Shown here: in pieces, positions 1 to 13,600 of the stretch | How the letters are laid out: each line of letters opens with the position of its first letter | How positions within the stretch are numbered: position 1 is the first letter of the stretch | DNA from: Aptenodytes patagonicus | Taxonomy: Eukaryota; Chordata; Aves; Sphenisciformes; Spheniscidae | Direction: 5' to 3' | Assembly (NCBI RefSeq): GCF_965638725.1 | Contig: NC_134960.1 | Span: forward strand, 1,800,501-1,864,500 | DNA length: 64,000 nucleotides | Translations under genes and position numbers: made by a program | Notes under the pieces: model-generated | Database searches by the model: none | The model's input: the letters and a program-made list of their open reading frames with translations, nothing else | What the model was told of the DNA's origin: nothing

Positions 1-3000
1 CAGAAGCAGTAAAGCCAGCAGCAGGAGTCGCATCTGCAGTCGCAGCGCTGCCCACCAGACCCGGCCCTGGCACCGCACCACACCGTGCTTCTTTTGGCAC
101 CGGAGCCTCTCGCAAAGTGGCAGCGGGAGGGCAGCCTCAGCTTCTCTATCCTCTGACACCTGCAGCAGGAACGGCTGGTTTTGGGGCAGGACGATGCTGC
201 ACAGGGGAGCCATGTGCTGCAACCCCAACAGAGCAGCCGGGGCAGCCACCGCCTTGCTCCCGGCCCAGGACCTTGTGTTTCCATCCCATGCAGGAGTGTG
301 TTTCGTAAACGGCCAATGTGGCAAGCTCGGGGCAGCCCCAGCTTACAGCTGGCCGCAGCGCAGGGGCTGTCTTTGCATGGAAAGCAAACCCTCCAAATTA
401 AACCCAGGGCATAGTGCAGTAACTCACCACCAGATCCTTTTAATTGAGCCAGGACAATGCGCGTGAGTGGGCTGGCAGAGAGGGGAGCAGCGACAAAGAG
501 CCCAAAAACATTAAAACGATGCAATCTGTAGGCAAAAGTTACTGGAGGCAGCGAGGACGGGCAGACCTGCAGCAGGGAGGGATGGCCCTGTGCACACCCG
601 GCTGCATCCCAGCCCCACGGTGCTTGACCATTGCACATCTGCAACCCCTTTTCTTTTCTTTTTTCTTTTTTTCTTTTTTCTCCTCCCAGATCACTTTAAA
701 GGTTCAGATTAGGGCATAATTAGAAAAGCAGTTAAAGCGGCGACCTGGCGAGGGCAGTGACCTTCGGCGGTGGCAGGAAGCGGCAGCAGTGGGTGGGCTG
801 GGGGTGCAGCCCTGCACCCGCTCTGCGCACAACACCCACCGGGCGTCCAGGAATTAGCACTCGGTTGCAAATTCTCCTTCTCCAACCCCCACCACAGCCT
901 CAGTTTCCTCTGCTCAAAGAAAAGAGGCATTTTGGTGAAACGGCTGTGCTGAGCGACGCCGAGTGTCCCGTGCACCATCCCATGTGCTGCGCTGGCACCG
1001 CTCGCTCAGGCACAAGATGCCCCATCCTCTCTCCATCCCCCAGCCCGGCAGCGCCGGGTCCGACCCATCACACGCAGCCAGGGACTGCCCCGCTGCCACT
1101 TGTCCCCCGGCACCGACACGGGGCAGTCGAACCGTCCCCATCGGCCCCGAGCAGGGGCCAGGCTCTGTCCCCTCGGCGTTCGGCTGTCGGACCCGCCGGA
1201 GCGGGTGTTTCCACGCAGGGCTGTTTGCGGCCGCTGCGCTCCCTTATCACCACCGCGACCTTTGCTGGTTGCAGATTAGTGGCTGGAGCCAGTTGGATTT
1301 GTTTGATTTCTGTTGATGGTTATTAGGCAGAGGAAGTGCCAGAAGGGATTTTGACCTCAAGTTTAAACCTATTCCAATTAGAGCCACTGAGCCTTTAATT
1401 ACCGTGCTCCAGCCACTTCGGTTAAAGCAACAACAAAAACAAACACACAATCTGGTTGAAGATGGGCTTTTCTTCTCATCGGCTCTTCAATCTGCTGCCT
1501 GCTTTGTCCATGTGCTGCGTGACTGCGGGCATAGGGCTTTTTGGCCCACAAAGCCCCTCCTGCTGCCTCCGGACCCGGCAGCTGCCGCAGGCGACACGGC
1601 TCCGGGGTGATGCCCACGGGCAGGAGGCACGCTGCCCTCGCCCACCGCCCCGGCACACCACCCACCGCTGCCCGAAGGATGCTCCAAGGACCATCCCCTG
1701 GTGCCCAGGTGGCTCCAGGCAACAAAGACGCGAGGTCAGGGTTCAGGAGCCCATTAGAGCTCACCGAGAGATGATGGATATTTTGGAAACACTGATTTCT
1801 TACTTAGCATAACTTCTGTTGAGTAATTCCATTTTTCAAAAATGCAGTCCAGAGTGCTCTTGTACTTTGCTCCACTTGGCCCTGGGACACGGAGGGTGTT
1901 TTACTCGCCCCCGGTGACTACAGCACCTTTTGGCTCCCGGCGCAGACCCCTTCTGACGCTCCAGACCCCAGGCAGAGATCCCCACCTTTTGCTTTATTTC
2001 TTATATCCATTGCTATTAGGTTTTATTAACGTATTTTAAGCTTAGCAAAGTAAGGCTTGCGTTTCTGTAAGTCCTATGATTTAAAAATAGTTTCTAGGAT
2101 ACATCCTGTGATTGATTTTTTACGTTAAACAGTGACTAAACCCTGGTATTTTCCTTCCCTGGCTTTTGTCCATTCCCCAAAAATTTCAGAAAGAAAAGCA
2201 AAATGGAAATCCTCGTCCTGAGCATCGCAGCAGCAAGCAGCTGAAGCAGGGTGACAGGCCGGCTGAGCACGGGGGTCCCGTGGGGGCTGCTCCCCTGCCC
2301 ACCTCTCCCGGGACCAGCTCGTCCTTGCAGGGTCGGAGCGGCCACGGCCCCGCGGGGCCCCTCTCCGGCAGGACCGGTGCCACGGCGCTTCTCTGGAAAA
2401 CTCTGTCGTGTTTCCCAAAGGTGCTTTCTTTTACCCCAGCGCCTCCCTTACCTGGGGATGCCCAAAAGCAGCTCGACCCGGCCCCCTGCAGCCCTTCCCT
2501 GTTCCCTGGGAGTTTCAACTCAGCGAGGTGGAGAAAAACCCAAAGCACAGACACACACACGGGGCCGTATTTTGTATTTAAACACCTGGAGAAATTTGCC
2601 ACCAGCTGGGTACGGCTCTCTCACCATAGTCCGAGTCCCAGTTACCAGGAGACTGCGTTATTTAGCTGCTTGTGGATTAAGTCTATGTTTTGGCACCTCA
2701 TCTCCCCTCCCCAGCTGCTGTCGCAGGAACTTTATTGCAGAGACGGAGCAGGGGAAGGCCAGTCCCATCACGGGAAAGGCTCCGTGCCCCCACCCTTGGC
2801 TGTGGGATGGGGTGTAATCAAACCACAGGCTGGGGCAGGACTACTCCAACTACAGCCACATCGTGTAGTGCTTTTATAAGGCTTACATTTTACTGTAAAC
2901 CTCAGCAGAATCTGACCATTTTGATCACCTGGATTGTCTCCAATTGCCTCTGGTAGCCACACGATGGGAACACTGTCATATGGGGAAGCCTCCGAGTGAT

Positions 3001-6000
3001 CATTCCTGCACCTCTTTTCCATTACCCAAACCCTGTAAGCCTAATTCTGCGTCCGGAGCCCCGTCCTCACAGCCAGCTGACTGTAATTTTTGCATTGGGC
3101 AAAGCCCAGGCGCAGATGTGCAGCGGTTATTGCACACACACGCTCACAGGCACGGCCCTGCGAGGCGACCGAGGCGTTGCAGGAGGAAGCCGTACCAGCC
3201 CCGAGCTGCTTCTCCTGGGGACACAGCCATCGACTGGAAGTCACTCTGCCTTCCCCATGGGAACACTGACGGACACGGCCGTGCCGGAGCTCAACGTGTC
3301 TCAGGAAGCCCAGGACCTCATGTGAACGGGAGCTTGCTACAGAGATCCAACAATTAATAAAAAAAGAGAAAACCATGGGCTTTCCCATTGATTTCTCTTG
3401 CATTTTCATACATTTATGAGACTCACGAAGGTAAAGCAAGCCTAGGATGTTAATCAAAGTGTGTTTCTTCATAGAGCACACAGGCCAGAGGATGCCCGGG
3501 CATGAGGCTGAGACACTTGTACGCAGCCAGCACGCTCTGCCGCAGGGACAAAGCTGATGTACTCTCCTTGCTCCCGAGGAGCTCCGCTGCCCTACAGCAA
3601 ACATACCCGACTGGATAAATTGCAGAAATAACACACTCAGCTGACACTTTGAGCATGACTTTCGTTGGTTTGAATTTAAAAAAAGAAAAAAAACACACCA
3701 AAAAGTTCGTTGGTGCTTACACGCAAGAGATTATCCAAAAAATGATATACAATTATTTTGCAAGGAAACCAGCTAAGAACTATTTGCAGGAGAGAGAAAC
3801 TCCTCATTGTCCAAGGTCAGGGCAACTCTCAGCATAATATTTTCTCAGCAATACACGTGATAAGAATGACTCCTAATACAACCCTTTGGACAAAGGAGAT
3901 AACTAAAATGAAAATATATGCAACTTTACTGACCTACTGTTGAGAAACAGATGCTGAATTGATGTAAACTTACTAGTTGGAGCAGTGAATGGACTCCGGC
4001 GTTAACAGGACCGGGCTGGGTGAGCGTAACGACCCTGCCAGTACCCGCACTGTGAGATGTTTTTACGTGATGAGTAATAAGTATCACCACTAAAATGGCC
4101 TTGTAAGTGTTCTGCATTCAAGGAGTTTCTAAAAAGGTTCATTAATCCAACTGCTGCCAGGTTTGGCTTATTGTGTGTATTTTTGCAACACATTTGTTTC
4201 TCTTTCCTTCCCATTAAAGCTATCCATCTTTTAAACACGAGGCAATGAAAACAACAGTAGGTACTATGAAAACTTACTTCATTGTGTAAAAAGACGGCAG
4301 CAAGTCCCGCAGCCCCTCCAGACACGGTCCGAGTACACGGAGGCACTACACCCTTGTGCTGGCGCGGGCTGGGCGAGAGCTTTTGACTGAATTACGTTTT
4401 CTGGCCCTTTCAGGTGCTTCCTACCACCCTCTGCTTCAGGATCTCCGGGCCATCCCCTCTGCTGTCACAAGTATCTTGAAAGAGGAGAGTGCACCAGCCC
4501 AGAGAAGAGGTCATGGTAATCCAGCCCGTGAATCATTTCCACTAACGAAGCCACCAAAAATGAGTCAGTCCTTGGCTTTGTGCGGCCAAAACACAAAGCG
4601 ATGAATTCATTGCAGCATTTTTCTTGCGAGAAAGGACTTTTGCAGTAAAGCAAAAAGGTTTATAGAAATCATTCCTAAATCTAGCAGTATTTATCAACTT
4701 CTGGGAAATGTAATTGTGTATTAGCTAGAGCAAGAGGAGGGGGAAAAAAGTCTTTTTTAAGTAACTGGGAGGTCTCCCATTTAGTGGTTTTATTCCTCAG
4801 CTTAATCCTCTATTTCACATGGACGCCACGGACAATTAGCACCAATCCTTTCACTGGAGGCCGAGCTCCCACCGGAGCAGGCGGAAGAGCACGGACAATG
4901 GGCAGATCCCATTCGTTTCCTCCGCGGCGGTCCTACCTTCTCCATAGGCAGATTTGATTTCCTCCAGCACGTGCTGTTCTCCCTTTATCCGATCCTTCTC
5001 CTCTCGGGTTGCTTTGCCTTCTTTCATGGGAACTGGAAATAAGATCTCAAGATGCGCTTCCTACAATACCTGGAAAAATAACCTTAGAGGAACTTTCAAA
5101 TGATTGCAAAATATTTTACAAAATCAATTGTACAAACAATTCTGGTATTTGGACAAAAAAAGGCGACTCCTCTGTAACACAGCTGAGCTTTTCTGCATAA
5201 GACTGTTACTGATATGCGAAATAGTTTAACCATTTTGAGACCTACCGTGGAATAACCTGCGCCAGCAGCCACGACCTCCCGGCCGGCAGCTCCCCTTCCT
5301 CGCACACGCCAACCTCTGCCTCCATCAGGAACAACCGGCGTGTTTGCAGGGGAGTCTGCTCACCCCAGCGTCCAGCGCGAGGACGGCTGCAAAGACCCCG
5401 CCGCCGCAAGAGAGACCTGGAAGCCCCCCCCCCCCCCGCCCCCCGAAGCACCTCAGAGCTGGTTTCGGAAAGGAACAGCGAGCGCTGGGCCAGGGCCAAG
5501 TGCGAGCCCTAATGCAGGCAGCAGGGAGCAACGTCGGTGTCTGTCGGAGCTCTCTTCCCACCAAGGCACAGCCGCTCTGCAGCCCCTCCACAGCCAGTGT
5601 GCCCTCAACAGCAGGCGAAGCCTCCATCCCTCTTCCAGGCACAGTTAGCTAAAAGGAATACCAGAGAGCTTGGTGCTTCTTGCATAGAAATGGCGAGGTT
5701 ATTAAATTTAGAGTGATTTGCTACAGAATCTCAATCTCTATTAGCATTTCTTGTCACCCCCTTCCAGGGCCAACGGCCAAAGGAGAGTCCTGTGTCTGCC
5801 GGGATCACTCCCTCACTCAGAGGCTGCATCCCAGCATTCCAACGCACTGATCACAGCCTGACCCGAGTAAGACTCAGATAGATGGTCACAGGCCAAGAAA
5901 TCCCAGGGTTATCAAAATGTAAGCAAATCTAAATTGGGGGGGGCTGTGGGGGCGTGAGGGGGAGCAGTGACGTGACGCTGAAGTTTCAGAGATGCCATTT

Positions 6001-7100
6001 CAGGCACACGCACTACAAAAGGTGCGATGCAAACCCTCCCACCCAAGCAAGCTTCAGGAAAAATCACATTGCTGTGTCTTCCGCAGAGGTCACCGTGTGA
6101 GGCAGCACATTTTAAAACCTCCACGGAAACCACAGGTACTGCCCATGGGAAGGGCCGAGCCAACACGGCCATCTCCCCTCTCCGAAGGACGGAGCATGCT
6201 GTTTTCCCCGACCAAATGATGAAACCTGTTTCTGGGAGATTAAGTCTGAATCCTGTCTGAACCTGCTCAGAGGTTTACAATGCTGGAAGGAGAAAACAAC
6301 CTGGCTGACAAGATGCGGGCAGGAAGGCCAAAGGTATTTGTTTGGTCACTGCAGATGACCACAGACCTGCCACTTACGTGGTATAAAGTGGCTGAGCTGT
6401 CACAGACCCAAAAATAATTATTTGAGCTTGGAGTCGGTGTTAACTCGGACCCACAGACGTGGGTTGCTTCAGACCCCGTCACCCACCCGCTGTCGGCAGC
6501 ACATCCCTCCCCTGCGCCCCCAGAACCGCTGTCATGCAGAGGAATGATTGAGCTCTAGGTGTCTGCAGCTTCAGCCCACCGAATGAAGAGAAACAGGAAT
6601 GCCAAATATTCGAGTTCTCTGAATATACAAGACCAAATAAGGCCCAGATGCCAAGAGAGTAAACACAAGGCTGATCTACCAAGTTTGGGCAAATGTGATT
6701 CAGAGTTCCCTAATGCTACAGATTTTGCCTTGCAGGATAAACGTAATAATTCTCTCTGTGTACACTTATTCTTGTTTAAAAAGGAAGTCTCTGTGTAACC
6801 TCCATCCATCTTTGTCAGCCCCACTGCTTGTTTGTGAGGACTACACATCTGAGAAGTTCAGCCGTGAACCAAAACCACGAACAAACGGTGTCACGAGGCA
6901 GATAAGTTATGTATGTGAGACTACGGAAAAACCCAACACAGCCCCAAAAGCGTATGGAATGGCCGCTTCCTGACCTGCCAGGCCGGCACTGAAGACTGCC
7001 TCAGGGCTTGAAAACCTGGTTACAAAAAGGAAGACAGACACCTTGAAGCGGAGATTTGTGTTACACCTTCGGTGGAAAAGTAATGAAATTCCCACGGATA
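1..7100. other. Intergenic flank, no confirmed gene
   Basis: No open reading frame here reads like a known protein. GC-rich parts give chance ORFs of up to about 240 codons on both strands. The stretch lies beyond the 3' end of NDFIP1, on the side where SPRY4 sits in human, so distal regulatory DNA is plausible. The one item that looks like a coding exon is 4937-5032 on the minus strand, listed separately. Short C and G runs (around 5427-5445 and 5937-5943) and scattered A/T runs are the only simple repeats noticed. Confidence 0.5.
4937..5032 (-). CDS. Orphan exon-like segment, charged peptide
   Basis: On the minus strand a 96-base segment is bounded by an AG acceptor (TTATTTCCAG) and a GTAGGA donor and stays open in one frame, entering and leaving in phase 1, so it could be included without changing frame. 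The peptide is charged and helix-like, containing MKEGKATREEKDRIKGEQ and then EEIKSAYGE. I do not recognise the protein. No partner exon was found in the window, so this may be one exon of a gene lying mostly to the left, an exon of a non-coding transcript, or chance. Strand agrees with NDFIP1 but it lies past that gene's 3' UTR. Confidence 0.3.
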
Positions 7101-7169
7101 ACCTGCATTTGTAATCAATAACCAGGTGCAATAAAGCATGGAAACTAAATTAAACACTGTTCTACAGCA

Positions 7170-10100
7170 AAAATTGCTACATAAGTGACATTTATTAGTG
7201 TTCCGCTATATTTACAGTTTTAACATAGTAAAACTCCAAAGTGAATTACCACTTGGCAGAAAGCACGGAAGTGCACATTAAATCTACATTTATAACGCAT
7301 CATAGTCTCTGCTAACACAAATTATAAAAGCAAGAATTACAGGTATGTTAGGAATTGTCTCAAAAGTCCCAAGCCAAAGAAAAGAAAAAGGCCTTTGTTT
7401 TGCAAGGTAATTTTTTTATACAAAGCTGCAACGTGATCTTTCATTTTCACACTACCAACGTGTACCGCGAAAACCCCTATACAGTCCAAAAAGTAGGTAG
7501 TATGAAAGTAAAGTATACTACAACATGGAGAATACAGACTATTAAAAAAAGTAATACTTGTGCCACCTTCAAAATAACACTCTCTCCCGTCTACACCTCA
7601 AGAACCTGTACCGCACAGACCCGTTTTTCCTTTCAGCCGCAGACAGCACAGGTGCTGTTGGATTGAAGCAGCAGAAAGGTGTGCAACCGCAGCCACGCCG
7701 TCACCTCGACTTTTGAGATCATCCCTTCGGGCCGTCAGCGTTACGCGCGCTGTACAGGACAGACCGGCGTCCAAACCCGCTCCCAGGATGGAGGAGGAAA
7801 TAAAGCAAGCCTGTCCCCTGCTGGCTCCGGGGGCAGGGCTCATGCTACCGAAATCACTACAGAAACGATCTATATAAGGCTTTATTAGCACGTCACAGAC
7901 TCGACTGCAATAGCTTTTTCAAACATTAGCCACTAATGATTCAATGATTACAGAATTCTGCATTAATTATTAAAATTTTACACCTAGAAACAAATAGAAA
8001 GAAATGCTTCTCCTTTTTTTTTTTTCCAACAGTACTTTTATTTATTTTAAAGCAGGTGATTATTTTTTCTTCTGCTCCAGAGTCTTGATTCACTTCCTGC
8101 AGGTGCCCTGTTTGTTCTTGAGGGAGAATTCACTAATGCAGGAAGACATTTGCCAGAAAACATCTGTCGGAGAAGGATATTGAATATTGAAACTATAGTT
8201 AGATTGTTATTTTGGATAACAGGAGGATGTAGTTCACAAAGAGTGCAGGATGTCTAAAGGCTTATAAAGTATCTCAGTACACAATGACGTGACTCTAGCA
8301 AAACACTCAGTAGTTTTGTGCGTATTTTACAGTTCTGAAGAGTGAAAATTCCTTAGGGGAAAACAGATACCAAGTGAGACAATGCTCTTAGAAACATAGG
8401 AGTAAAAACATGCAGGTGTATGGAACTGCACTGCATTTGCGCTACGAGAACAAAATGGGACTCTCTGGTCTTTAGTTGCTGCATCCACCCAGGATGATTA
8501 TGACTTTTGTATCTTTCTATCAAGCGTTCTGGTGCGAAAGAGACAGCAGCTCTCACAAACTGCCTGTTCCAGCCACGCTGGCCAGAACTATTTAAACCTG
8601 AGATCAGCACAAACCACTCGCACTTGCCATAGAGCGCAGGTACTCCGCCGAGACGCTGCCGAGGATCACGTCCGTTACCAGCACACGCAGAGTGAATGGT
8701 AAACACCAAGCTTTCGATTAGATTCGTTTCCACCAGTTATTATTTTCTGGTTTGCACTAATTATTCCTCTCCTCCTCCCCTCCTAATTTTCTAAAAATTA
8801 TCCCTGCTTTAAAATGAAAGTGATCATTCACCATGCCCTTTTCATTATGTCCTGCAGAGGAAATCTAATCTTAAGAACAGTAATACACTGAAAATCCAAG
8901 TCTTTTGTGGTTTCCCTGCTCAGAATTTAGGATTAAAGATTTATTTTCAGGGGAAGTGTCAAAGTCGTAATATTTAGAGATTATTCTGGACATTTATCTC
9001 AATATATCTAAAAGAGAGAGTGCTTTTTGAAAGCTCTAGAATGACAAAAAAATTAAACAAACAAATAAATAAAAATTTATTAAAAAAAAACCCCAACCCT
9101 CTACACCTCCAGCCTCACAAGCAAGGAGTCAAGCAAGGTCTCTAAAACTGTCATTTCAAATTCCAAACATAGGAAAAGCCTGTGCAACAAGAAACCACAC
9201 AATTTTTCATTTATTAAAGGAACTAAGTTTCAGTAAAGAAGCAAAATTAAAAAAAAATTTCAGTGAGAACAAACCAGAGATGATAAAGCTGATGCTTAAC
9301 GCTCACACTATGTGACCATACAACTGGGGGAAATAAACCCTCTGGTGATTCAGCAGGAATCTGAGAGGATATTACAAATCCCGGAGGAGGTCATAAACCG
9401 TAACTCTGTTAAACAGAACTGAAACACTTAAATAAATTGACTGAACTATTTTTACACACTATCACCAGTGGAAAACTCAAGCTGGAAAACACTGCACAAT
9501 ACCCGTTTTGTGCAGCATGTTCTCATTACAGACTAGAAACGAAGCAGCATCTTACGCAATTTGCAGTTTCTAATAAAAGGGAAGTGCATTTGGAAAATCA
9601 AGCCTCGGTTTTAAAAGCTGAACAATTTAATGACCCCCAATTTAAAGCTGGGGTTTGTTTGGTTTCTTTATACCACTGTCCCAGCTGCAATTGCTTCAAC
9701 CCTGTCTTGGGGAAATCTACTGTTATGATATTTCTAAAGGGAGCACCATGTTGCACTCGCCATCTGGGAAGCAACCTATTACAGGATTTCCTTCCCCTCA
9801 GGGAGGGACAGTTAATGCAAGGCCATTATCTGCTGTAAGCAGGAAATTATGCTAGAAGGGTTCAACTACTTAAGGCTCCTTCTTTAAAGTCCCATTCAGA
9901 AGGCAGCAACCTTAAGATTCAGCCTTAAAGCGAAAGGCTTTTAGGCATTAAGGTTTTTGAAAGATGTTCAGGCAGGACAGTATGTTCAAGTATGTGGGAG
10001 GGGTTTTCAACGAGCAAAGGTGCGCAAGAGTTTAATTTCTTCAGGAACTTGGCAGAAAATTCAAACAGCACGCAAAATTCAGACAAATTATTCTTTGTGG

Positions 10101-10515
10101 GACATAAGGCAAAGACACTGGCACAGTCTTCTAACAATGTTTTATGACCTTTACTCATGTTTAGGACATACCATGTTTCAGGCGTGCTATTTATTCTGAA
10201 AGACACACCTGCCAAATACAGTGCAATACCAAGGGGCAAAGATTTTGTTCTTACAATTCAAGTTATGCAATCTAATGAATATACAACTCCTCAAAGCAAA
10301 AACTCAGGAAGAAATGTCAAGTATTCCTCTGCTCCCCACCATGCCAGTCTGGACTCTGTAGAAACAGGAGCTGCGTATGGGATACCAAGAAACAACTGTT
10401 TTCTGCTGCCTTGTGTTCTAAAAATACTCAAGCGAAGAAAAGTCTAGCCTAAGAGAGTCACTAAATAGAGTTAAAAACAAAACAGAACAAATTCAGGAAA
10501 GCAGAAAGTTTACCT
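7170..10515 (-). other. NDFIP1: Probable NDFIP1 3' UTR
   Basis: This AT-rich tract begins directly after the NDFIP1 stop codon and lacks any ORF resembling a known protein. It contains several minus-strand AATAAA signals, so shorter alternative 3' ends are possible. The left limit is an inference from the last such signal. Confidence 0.5.
7191..7196 (-). promoter_or_regulatory. Candidate distal poly(A) signal of NDFIP1
   Basis: AATAAA on the minus strand, the last of several in the AT-rich tract downstream of the NDFIP1 stop. Others lie at 7881-7886, about 8039-8044, 8940-8945, 9076-9081 and 9210-9215. Which one is used cannot be read from the sequence; an end here would give a 3' UTR of about 3.3 kb. 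Confidence 0.35.
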
Positions 10516-10619
10516 TTAGTAAATAAAGAGAACTCTGGTTCTGGGGAGAGTGGAAAAAGTATCTGGCATCTTCCTAACCTTTGCATAATTAATAAATCCT
10601 CTGAGAAACAGCAGAAAAC
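10516..10619 (-). CDS. NDFIP1: NDFIP1 coding exon 7 (last)
   Basis: Codes residues 182-215 and the TAA stop (10516-10518). It completes the third membrane segment ([15 protein letters not shown]) and ends in the conserved RTRVLFIY tail. The acceptor is CATCTAG. Confidence 0.96.
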
Positions 10620-13600
10620 CTAGATGGAAGAAACACATTTGTCCAGTTAACACAGGTGTTGCTTCTTCAATTAGAGAGGGAGCAGTTCAACTCACCGTTA
10701 CTAGTACGGAGGGACCTAAGTTGCTGGGATACACAATAGCCGATTTAATATAAGATTTTTTTTTCTTTTTGTATCAATGACATCTAATCTTTCAATTTCA
10801 GGCAATCTCAAAAACAAACTTTCCTTAGGCAATCACAGAACTTTTGACTCCAAATGAGATCCAGTCGCTTCCAAGGGGGGGGGGGGGGAAGACAGACCAC
10901 AACACACCCTTCCATTTAAGATATAAGAACAGATACAACATCAGTTACTATGAAGACAAGCATTGTTCTCTTCTTTACTCCTTCTGGATGACGAACAGGA
11001 TGCTGCCACCAAGAAATGACAACAAAAGGACAATGTTTATGTGTACCTTTAAAACGCAGCAGGCATTCAGTAAGAGGAGGAGTACTCTGAGGGTTACATT
11101 TCAGTTTTACATCTATACGCACATATTTTAATAGCCAGTAAAGCTATGCTCACAAAAGCCCTAATTGCACTTTGCAAAGTTTTAAGTATGCATTCCCTCT
11201 TCCCCCCAGAACAAACACTCACCTAGTACAAGGAAGACCCACCAAAGCCAATACTGGCCATCGAAGTAACCAGGAAAATAGGTGGAGAACTAAAAAAAAA
11301 AAAAGAAGGAAAGAAACAAGTTAGAGCACGTGGCAGTTTCTGAACCCAAATCTATTATCACCAATTTCAGCAGTAACCAGATAAAGCCTGCTGCATACAA
11401 GAGAGCTTATAGAATGCCACATTTCATCAACTGCACGGAGTGCAGGGAACAAGCTACCCCCACGAACTTTCATTTAAGGTTTTTCTACATACGTCAGACC
11501 AACTCTAACCAAGGGGAATGGAACAGATTCAATACCCAGCCATAAACTCTTGCAATGAGTGGAGCAGAAAGACACTACTGAGCAAATGCTTCTGTTTTCC
11601 CTGAGGTCTCTGATGCTTATAAACCACAGTTGCAGTTTCTGAAAGGGAAGACCAGGTTTGCAGCAGTGCATCACGCTAATTACACTGTAAGGTTGGATAG
11701 TATAGCAAACAAAAGTACAGCTAACAAAGAAAGCCCAGGTCTGTGGAACCCTCTGACAAGATTTTCTATTGTGAAAATTACTGCCTATTGAATAAAAGGC
11801 ACCGACACTATCAGAGCACCAAAGTTCACTATGTCAGTGGTAAATACAGTATAATTTTTTTTGTTTTCATTCTATTCAAGTTTAAAAACCTAACAAAAGG
11901 TAAGCTTGTTATCAAAGTTTAAATCAAATCCACAGTTAAGGTCACCTGTTTCTGTCATAGCTCTTAATCCAGCAAATAGTTCTTAACACCACCATGACAA
12001 GATGACCCCAAAAATCTTAACTTTCTACAGAAAAAGTGAACAGATGCTGTATTTACAAATTACAATTTCTAGCCCAAAGAGATTAGGTGTGAAGCGACAG
12101 CCCTAACGCTAATGCTCTCTACTTCTACTTACGCACAGCTAATGAGATTTTTTGCTTGAAATTCCTAATTTGGCCTGGGATGTCTGCATGCCATTTTCAC
12201 AAACACCTTCTTTTCATGGGCTCCAAATAAAGCTTTTCTGATATTTTCTCACAGTCCCTCCAAAAAATAGTTTGACTTTTCCCCCCCCCCACTCCTTCCA
12301 GCATCAGCACATCTATATCCTCCCCCCCCCGCCCGAAAGGTTTCTCTTTCTCCCCCTCCAAGTTTTAAAAACACTACGTCAGCCTTTCTTGCTTCCGTAG
12401 GCAGGGGTCTGTGCCCAGCAGGGCCCTATCCTTGCACCCAGGCTTCCATAATACAAACCAGTTCTGATTAGTCATCCCCTTCCTCTCCCTGTGTGATCTG
12501 GTGGAGGGGAGCACAGTGGATGTTTTAACAGCCTGGATATGCCCAGAGTTTATATGGAAATAAAACAAAACAGAAAAGCGTGCTTCTTCCTGATCCCCTG
12601 CTGCTTGTGCCGCAGGCATGTCGCACCAGAGGGCACCAGCGGGCTTCTCCCGTCCATGTGACAAAGCGGTGGCTGCCTCTTCTTCCTCCAGCGAAAAGCA
12701 AACCTCACACCTCCTAATTTTTAAGTCCCTATTTCCCTCTCCTCATCGGCTACCCCACATTTTAGAGAAATTTGTTTGTTTGTTTGTTTTTCAGAGGAGC
12801 ACCTAAGGAACTTCATACTGGAGAGAAACGTCCCTGTGCTGACGGGAGGGCTTGCTTTATCTGGATAAATGTTTTACAAAGATCAGATCATTGTTACTGC
12901 TCAACACACAAACACATTTTGATCCAATACAGCAGCTCTGTCAGAGACAGCCATACTTGGGTGTGCAATCTTTATTCTTTTATTACAATAATAATTCCAG
13001 CATATAAACAGGACAGAATGATGAAAAAGCTCTGTTCTCAGTGGATAAGGGGCTCAAAATCTATTTCGTTATAAAAAGCTAAATTTATAACTTCAGTATA
13101 AATGAACTAAAATGAGCGAGGGAAAAAGAGTAACAGTGTCTATGAACGTGTTTTTGCACTACACAACTTACCCTGACAATAAGGATCCACTTAATAAGAG
13201 ACAGGCCAAACCCAGAAATGGCTCCATATCGTCCTGCAGCTGAAGTAGTCAGACAGAAAGACAGGAAAAATCCAATCCAGTTGAAGAGGAATGCCACTGA
13301 GAAAGCAGGAGAAAAGCAGCAGGTCAAGCCCTCTTTATATTCCAAGGGGAAAAAAAAAACCAAAACCCATAAAACCCTTGCACACAGGTTTTTCCTGGTG
13401 CTACATAAACATAAGTGTGAAAATAACTCTAGCTATTTTGGGTCACTGCCTGAAAAAAAAGTAAGTTCCATCATGTACTTACTGAAAAAAGTGAGCATGA
13501 AAATGCCATCATTTCCTATCCTCAGCTGGTCGGTGTCGTCAAAGTCATCCCGTGTCACAAAGTCGTCATCCTGCAAATCAAAGGGAGGCAAGACGTGGGT

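Noticed and set aside
757-1326. 189-codon plus-strand ORF
   Set aside because: Proline- and serine-rich chance frame in GC-rich DNA; no splice context or recognised domain.
2166-2879. 237-codon plus-strand ORF
   Set aside because: Low-complexity content with competing ORFs in other frames over the same bases; nothing recognisable.
9437-9838. 133-codon plus-strand ORF
   Set aside because: Lies antisense in the probable NDFIP1 3' UTR, has no recognised family and no strong start or splice context.
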